This document shows, in pieces, positions 15,000 through 19,372 of a stretch of 19,372 nucleotides of DNA. The notes under the pieces are model-generated. The model did not search any database. It was not told the origin of the DNA and worked only from the letters and a program-made list of their open reading frames with translations. How positions within the stretch are numbered: the stretch's first letter is position 1; each line of letters opens with the position of its first letter. The position numbers were made by a program, and so were the translations under genes. The stretch comes from Verrucomicrobiota bacterium (GTDB lineage Bacteria; Verrucomicrobiota; Verrucomicrobiia; Limisphaerales; JAEYXS01), in contig JAJNBN010000014.1 of NCBI GenBank assembly GCA_021156225.1, positions 1 through 19,372 on the forward strand, written 5' to 3'.

Positions 15000-17900
15000 T
15001 CAGTTGATGAACGTCGCCTCGTTGCTGAGCAGCAGCACGTGCGCGTATTTTTCCCACGCACTCAAGGCCTTGATCGTCGGCTTGTTCACGCCGGTGAAAT
15101 CCTTCTCGGCATTCCACTCTTTGTTCAGGCCGGCAATGGTTTCACCCGTTTCCTGGGCGATGTTGATGACCGGAGCCCAAGTGAAATTGTAACTGTTATC
15201 ATTAGTGCGGGCATCCACCACGAAGTCCAGCGTATCGCCGGCCTTCACTTCCACCCGCATGACTTTGGTGGCTGTCTTCTGGTTGAAGGCCGTCCAACTG
15301 CCTACTTCGCCAGCGCGGCTGGAGATGAGGCGGGCCCGGACGCCATCGCCGACTTTGTTCGCATGGTCCAGCGTGCCATTGATGGTGACCATGGCATCGC
15401 GCGGAGCGGTCCAACGGCGGATGGCCGCCTGCTTGGGATTCTTGCCCGGATGACCGCCCTTGCTGCCCAGTTGCAGTGAGCCCATGGTCTTGTCCGGCAT
15501 CGCCTTGGCCACCTTCCAGACGTTGTCGATGAAGTTCAAGGAGCGGAAATCTTTCACGCGCTTGGCCACTTCATCCACTTCGCCGGTGCCATACTTCCAA
15601 GTCTGCTCGGTGGGCATGTCCGTGACGCCAGGCAGCGATTCCAGGAAGCGTAGGCCCATCTTGACCTCTTCCTGCGAAGGTTCGCGTTGCAGCACCAGGT
15701 CATACAGCATTTTCACGCGCCGCTCTTCATCGCCCTGGCTCCGGAAGTCCGGGCGTTCCACCAGGTTGCGCGCCTGCTGGATCACCATGGGGTTGTTCAT
15801 GAGGAACAAGGACTGCTGCGGCACAATGGTGAAGTAGCGTTTGCTCGTGGTGAGGTCCGGGTTCGCGAAATCGAAGTGATTGAACACTTCCGGCAGATTC
15901 CGGCGGTCCACGTAGCCATACACCGTGCGGCGCGTCGTTTCCGGTTTCGTGATGTCCACGGGATTACCGCCCACGGACAGATCGAGCTTGCCGCCGAGCG
16001 CCAGCAACGTGTCGCGCAGTGATTCGAAATCAAGGCGGCGGATGTTCATGCGCCACAGCAATTTGTTGCCCGGGTCCATCTGTGAATAGCGCGGGTTGTG
16101 CGTGCTCGCCTGCTGATAGGTGCTGGAGAGCATCATCAGCTTGTGCATCTTCTTCACGGACCAGCCGTTCTCCATGAACGAGGCGGAGAGATAATCCAGC
16201 AAGGCCGGATGCGAGGGCGGGGTGGAGCGGGTGCCGAAATCGCTCGTGGTCGGTACCAGTGCCTCACCGAAGTGATACATCCAGATGCGGTTCACCATCA
16301 CGCGTGCGGTCAACGGATTATCTTTCGAGGCGATGGATTTCGCCAAGTCAAAGCGGCCGCTGCCGTCTTTGAAGGGGGTGCGGTCACCTGTGCTCAGGAC
16401 TTTCAAGAACTGGCGGGGTGCCGGATCACCGAGGCTGCTCGCATTGCCACGGATGAAAATGCGGGAGTCACGCGGTTGCCGGGAGTCTTCCAACGCCTGG
16501 GCGCGGGGCGGAGAACCAGGATGCGACATCTTCAACTGGGCAATGGCGCCGCGCATCGCGGTTTCGCGTTGCTGCACATTCTGCGGCAGCATGCCATCGA
16601 TCTGGTTGCTCGGCGGATTGGCGGGGGAATTTTGGCCGTAGAGCGCCATGCGGACCTCTTCGGCATACTTGTCCGCGAGCTTGGTGGGCTCTGGCAGATC
16701 ATCCTTCTTGCTGAGCTTCTTGCGGGTTTCCCACATCTTGATCTCGGCCTGCCATTTTTCATCCGCGTCTTCCAAGGCACGTTTATAACGATCCGTCACA
16801 TCCTTGAAATCCACCGGCCCTTGTCCGGCGAAGAGGCGTGCGATGTAAGGATTGATCTGGCCGGGTTTCCACGTGTTCTGGGCGAAGCTCTGGGAGAGCA
16901 ACTTGCCCTTGGTGGCATACTCTTCCGGCCGAAGCTTCGAGAACTCGATGAGCGGCGTGAAGATGGACGGCTGCTTCTGGCGAGCGAAGGCGTTCAGCGT
17001 CCGCTGCCAGGCTCCGACCACACCATTGTTCAGGCGGTTGCTGCTCAGAATGAATACGTTCCGCAACTGCGCGTTCGTGATCTTAGGAGCCTCATAGGCC
17101 ACGTAGAGATACTTGGCCACGTTTGTGCGCAAGTTGTTCACGATGAATGTCTCGTTGGATTCACGATACGTCCGCACCTCGGCCTGCAACTTTTCCAGTT
17201 GCTTCTGGAATTCCAAGTAATCCGGCGTTTCCACCGGCTTGCTCAGGAGCGGCTCGATCTCCGGCTCCACCGAGCTGTTGAAGATGCCGTGCCAGGAGTA
17301 GTAATCCGCCGTCGGGATCGGATCGAACTTATGGTCATGGCAGCGGGCGCAGGAAACCGTCAGGCCCAGCAGACCCTTGGACACCGCATCGATCTGGTCA
17401 TCGATGATTTCGTTGCGGTTGCCCATGAAACGCTTGCCCAAGGTCAGGAAGCCCAACCCGGCCAGCGAATCTTTTTTGTCGCCTTGCACCATCTTGTCAC
17501 CGGCGAGCTGTTCCATGACGAACTGGTCGTACGGTTTGTCGTCGTTGAACGATTTGATGACGTAATCCCGGTAGGTCCACGCATACGCGAAGCGGAAATC
17601 TTCCCGGTTATTGTTCACGTCGCCCTTCGTGTCTGCATAGCGCGCGATGTCGAGCCAGTAGCGGCCCCAGCGCTCGCCGTATTGCGGGGAGGCCAGCAGG
17701 CGATCGATCAGTTTCGGATAAGCATCAGGAGATTTGTCCTCCACGAATGCTTTCACTTCCTCCGCCGTCGGTGGCAGACCGGTGAGGTCATACGTGGCGC
17801 GGCGGATGAGCGTGCGGCGATCCGCTTGGAAGGACGGGAACATCGCTTTCTCTTCCAATTGCTCCAAAATGAAATTATCCACCGGCGAACCTACCCAGCC

Positions 17901-18407
17901 CTTCATCTTGATCTCAGGCACAGCAGGTTTCTTCACCGGCTTGAAGGCCCAGTGATCTTTTTCGGCAGCGGCCAGTTGTTCCTTCCACTTGTCGGGGTCG
18001 CCACCTTTGCGCGGATCGGGCGCGCCCATCTTCACCCATTGTTCGAGATCAGCGATCTCCTGGGTGGAAAGCTTCTTGTTGGAAGGCGGCATCCGCAGGT
18101 CGGGATCGGTATAGCGGATGGCTTTGATGAAAAGGCTCTTGTCCGGATCACCCGGGACAATGGAGGGGCCGGTATCGCCGCCCTTGAGCAGCGCTTCCTT
18201 GGAATCGACCACGAGGCCGCCTTTGGCTTTGCCTTCCGCTACGCTGTGGCAGCTATAGCACTTGTCATTCAGCACCGGACGGATCTTCTTCTCGAAGAAA
18301 TCCAGCTCGGCGGGTGTGGGCTCGGCTGCTTGAATGGCAACCGCGGAGATAAAAATGGCAACGGCGGTCGCCCTGACCGCCGTTACCCCTTGCCAGCAAT
18401 TTTTCAT
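15000..18407 (-). CDS. Planctomycete-type cytochrome c / DUF1549 / DUF1553 protein
   Basis: This 1135-residue exported protein has a signal peptide (about residues 1-28) followed by a c-type cytochrome domain: haem site C-Y-S-C-H with Cys50, Cys53 and His54, and a likely axial Met106 in 'LRMPPSNKK'. Next comes DUF1549 (about 170-385), ending in a second C-x-x-C-H motif at Cys353/Cys356/His357 within 'CARCHDHKFDP'. A charged linker follows, then DUF1553 from about 650. Near the C-terminus a beta-rich insert (about 960-1090; 'GDTLDFVVDARTN') splits DUF1553 before the terminal 'KYAHVLLLSNEATFIN'. A covalent haem and periplasmic redox role are likely; the substrate is unknown. The ATG at 18407 is preferred over a TTG three codons upstream. 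It follows the DUF1501 gene by 24 bases and is co-transcribed with it. Confidence 0.93.
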   Translation of the reverse strand: MKNCWQGVTAVRATAVAIFISAVAIQAAEPTPAELDFFEKKIRPVLNDKCYSCHSVAEGKAKGGLVVDSKEALLKGGDTGPSIVPGDPDKSLFIKAIRYTDPDLRMPPSNKKLSTQEIADLEQWVKMGAPDPRKGGDPDKWKEQLAAAEKDHWAFKPVKKPAVPEIKMKGWVGSPVDNFILEQLEEKAMFPSFQADRRTLIRRATYDLTGLPPTAEEVKAFVEDKSPDAYPKLIDRLLASPQYGERWGRYWLDIARYADTKGDVNNNREDFRFAYAWTYRDYVIKSFNDDKPYDQFVMEQLAGDKMVQGDKKDSLAGLGFLTLGKRFMGNRNEIIDDQIDAVSKGLLGLTVSCARCHDHKFDPIPTADYYSWHGIFNSSVEPEIEPLLSKPVETPDYLEFQKQLEKLQAEVRTYRESNETFIVNNLRTNVAKYLYVAYEAPKITNAQLRNVFILSSNRLNNGVVGAWQRTLNAFARQKQPSIFTPLIEFSKLRPEEYATKGKLLSQSFAQNTWKPGQINPYIARLFAGQGPVDFKDVTDRYKRALEDADEKWQAEIKMWETRKKLSKKDDLPEPTKLADKYAEEVRMALYGQNSPANPPSNQIDGMLPQNVQQRETAMRGAIAQLKMSHPGSPPRAQALEDSRQPRDSRIFIRGNASSLGDPAPRQFLKVLSTGDRTPFKDGSGRFDLAKSIASKDNPLTARVMVNRIWMYHFGEALVPTTSDFGTRSTPPSHPALLDYLSASFMENGWSVKKMHKLMMLSSTYQQASTHNPRYSQMDPGNKLLWRMNIRRLDFESLRDTLLALGGKLDLSVGGNPVDITKPETTRRTVYGYVDRRNLPEVFNHFDFANPDLTTSKRYFTIVPQQSLFLMNNPMVIQQARNLVERPDFRSQGDEERRVKMLYDLVLQREPSQEEVKMGLRFLESLPGVTDMPTEQTWKYGTGEVDEVAKRVKDFRSLNFIDNVWKVAKAMPDKTMGSLQLGSKGGHPGKNPKQAAIRRWTAPRDAMVTINGTLDHANKVGDGVRARLISSRAGEVGSWTAFNQKTATKVMRVEVKAGDTLDFVVDARTNDNSYNFTWAPVINIAQETGETIAGLNKEWNAEKDFTGVNKPTIKALSAWEKYAHVLLLSNEATFIN

Positions 18408-18431
18408 GACGCGCAAAAACTTCTCGTCGGA

Positions 18432-19372
18432 TCAGGCCGCTGCGATGACGTCTTTCACGACAGTGCCGTGCACATCCGTCAGGCGGAAGTCGCGGCCGTT
18501 GTAGCGGTACACCAGCTTCGTATGGTCGAAGCCCATGAGCGCCAGCACCGTGGCGTGCAGATCGTGGATGTGCACTTTGTTCTCCACGGAGGCGGAACCG
18601 AACTCGTCGGTCGCACCGTAGACCGTGCCGCCCTTCACGCCACCACCTGCTATCCAGGTGCTGAACGCGCGGTTGTTATGGTCACGGCCCGGCACTTCGA
18701 AAGCGTTGTTCGCATTCGGCAACTGGCGCGAAGCCGTGCGGCCGAATTCACCACCCCACATCACCAGCGTGCTGTCCAGCAGGCCGCGTTGTTTCAAGTC
18801 CGTCATGAACGCCGCCAACGGCTGGTCGATCTCACGGGCGCGATCACGCAGCGCACGTTCCAGGTTCGAGTGATGATCCCAACCGCCTGCCCAGGCCTGC
18901 ACGAAGCGGACACCCTTCTCGATCAACCGGCGCGCGATGAGCAACTGCCGGCCTTGCGCCGTGTTGCCGTACATGTCGCGGATGTTCTGCGGTTCCTTGG
19001 AGATGTCGAAAGCGTCCGTGGCTTCGATCTGCATCTGGTAGGCCAGTTCGAAGGACTGCAAGCGCGCTTCCAGATTCGCATCCTTCTGCATCGTGCGGCT
19101 GTGCAGGTCATTGAGCTGATGCAGCAAATCAAGCTGCTGGCGCTGTTCGGGGAGCGACGTGAACTGGCTCTTGATGTTCTCGATCAACTTATCGATCGAG
19201 GTGAACTGCGTGTTGATGCTCGTGCCTTGGAAAATGCCCGGGATGAAAGCGGACTGCCAGTTCTGCGCACCGCCCGGAGGAACGCCACCGGGACGCAGGG
19301 AGATGAAGCCCGGCATGTTCTGGTTCAGGCTGCCCAAACCGTAAGTGACCCAGGAACCCAAGCTCGGCATCG
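18432..19372 (-). CDS. DUF1501 family protein, N-terminus outside the window
   Basis: About 313 residues are visible. The frame runs off the right-hand edge and ends with TGA (complement at 18432-18434). The first visible residues, 'PSLGSWVTYGLGS', are an internal DUF1501 block, so roughly the N-terminal third including any Tat signal is missing. Further family blocks are 'GGWDHHSNL', 'WGGEFGRTASR', 'GRDHNNRAFSTW' and a Gly-rich 'AGGGVKGG' stretch, similar to the DUF1501 protein at 713-2011. The likely fold is that of the sulfatase/alkaline-phosphatase superfamily; the substrate is unknown. It is the upstream gene of the unit with the cytochrome c/DUF1549/DUF1553 gene. Confidence 0.92.
   Translation of the reverse strand, partial: MPSLGSWVTYGLGSLNQNMPGFISLRPGGVPPGGAQNWQSAFIPGIFQGTSINTQFTSIDKLIENIKSQFTSLPEQRQQLDLLHQLNDLHSRTMQKDANLEARLQSFELAYQMQIEATDAFDISKEPQNIRDMYGNTAQGRQLLIARRLIEKGVRFVQAWAGGWDHHSNLERALRDRAREIDQPLAAFMTDLKQRGLLDSTLVMWGGEFGRTASRQLPNANNAFEVPGRDHNNRAFSTWIAGGGVKGGTVYGATDEFGSASVENKVHIHDLHATVLALMGFDHTKLVYRYNGRDFRLTDVHGTVVKDVIAAA

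Noticed and set aside
1..19372. Search for CRISPR arrays, tRNA or rRNA genes, insertion sequences, integrases, toxin-antitoxin pairs and phage genes
   Set aside because: No spaced direct repeats, no recognisable tRNA or rRNA sequence, and no transposase, integrase or nuclease-like protein were seen among the real coding regions.

Overview
This is a stretch of bacterial chromosome of moderately high G+C, most likely from the Verrucomicrobiota (Pedosphaera/Limisphaerales-like), with Planctomycetota as the alternative. The main reason is a pair of two-gene units, one at each edge, that combine a Planctomycete-type cytochrome c/DUF1549/DUF1553 protein with a DUF1501 protein. These are hallmarks of the PVC superphylum. 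Tat-exported sugar isomerase-like proteins and the near absence of Shine-Dalgarno sequences fit this, but no rRNA or other phylogenetic marker is present, so the assignment is an inference.

Layout. Positions 1-2011 (+) hold the 3' end of a DUF1553 gene and a complete DUF1501 gene, closed by a terminator. Positions 2090-4399 hold a small Pmp3/YqaE-type membrane peptide (-), an MFS transporter (+) and a six-helix membrane protein (-) whose 3' end overlaps the transporter. After a dispersed-repeat-like hairpin come a Tat-secreted sugar-phosphate isomerase/epimerase-like TIM barrel (-, 4627-5544), a SixA-type histidine phosphatase (+) and a small membrane protein (+). A terminator shared by convergent genes separates these from a deoxyhypusine synthase-like protein (-, 6565-7557). 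An A+T-rich orphan membrane protein (-, 7703-8560) with its own good promoter follows.

Positions 8677-11719 (-) form a probable operon, in transcription order: zinc-ribbon membrane peptide, M50 site-2-type protease, atypical NAD(P)-binding epimerase/dehydratase-like protein, and DapA-family aldolase/lyase. The last two are almost contiguous and may share a sugar-acid or keto-acid pathway. Positions 11840-14764 (-) hold two tandem paralogues of exported HtrA/Deg proteases. The upstream one has an intact His-Asp-Ser triad. In the downstream one all three catalytic residues are replaced. Positions 15000-19372 (-) hold a DUF1501 gene (its N-terminus lies outside the window) followed by a complete c-type-cytochrome/DUF1549/DUF1553 gene ending at a strong terminator.

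I see no tRNA, rRNA, CRISPR array, transposase, integrase or phage gene. The observations I consider most worth following are the active/inactive HtrA pair, the zinc-ribbon/M50/SDR/DapA operon whose SDR lacks the usual YxxxK lysine, the bacterial deoxyhypusine synthase homologue, and the systematic lack of Shine-Dalgarno sequences. I did not find a clearly new defence or mobile system.
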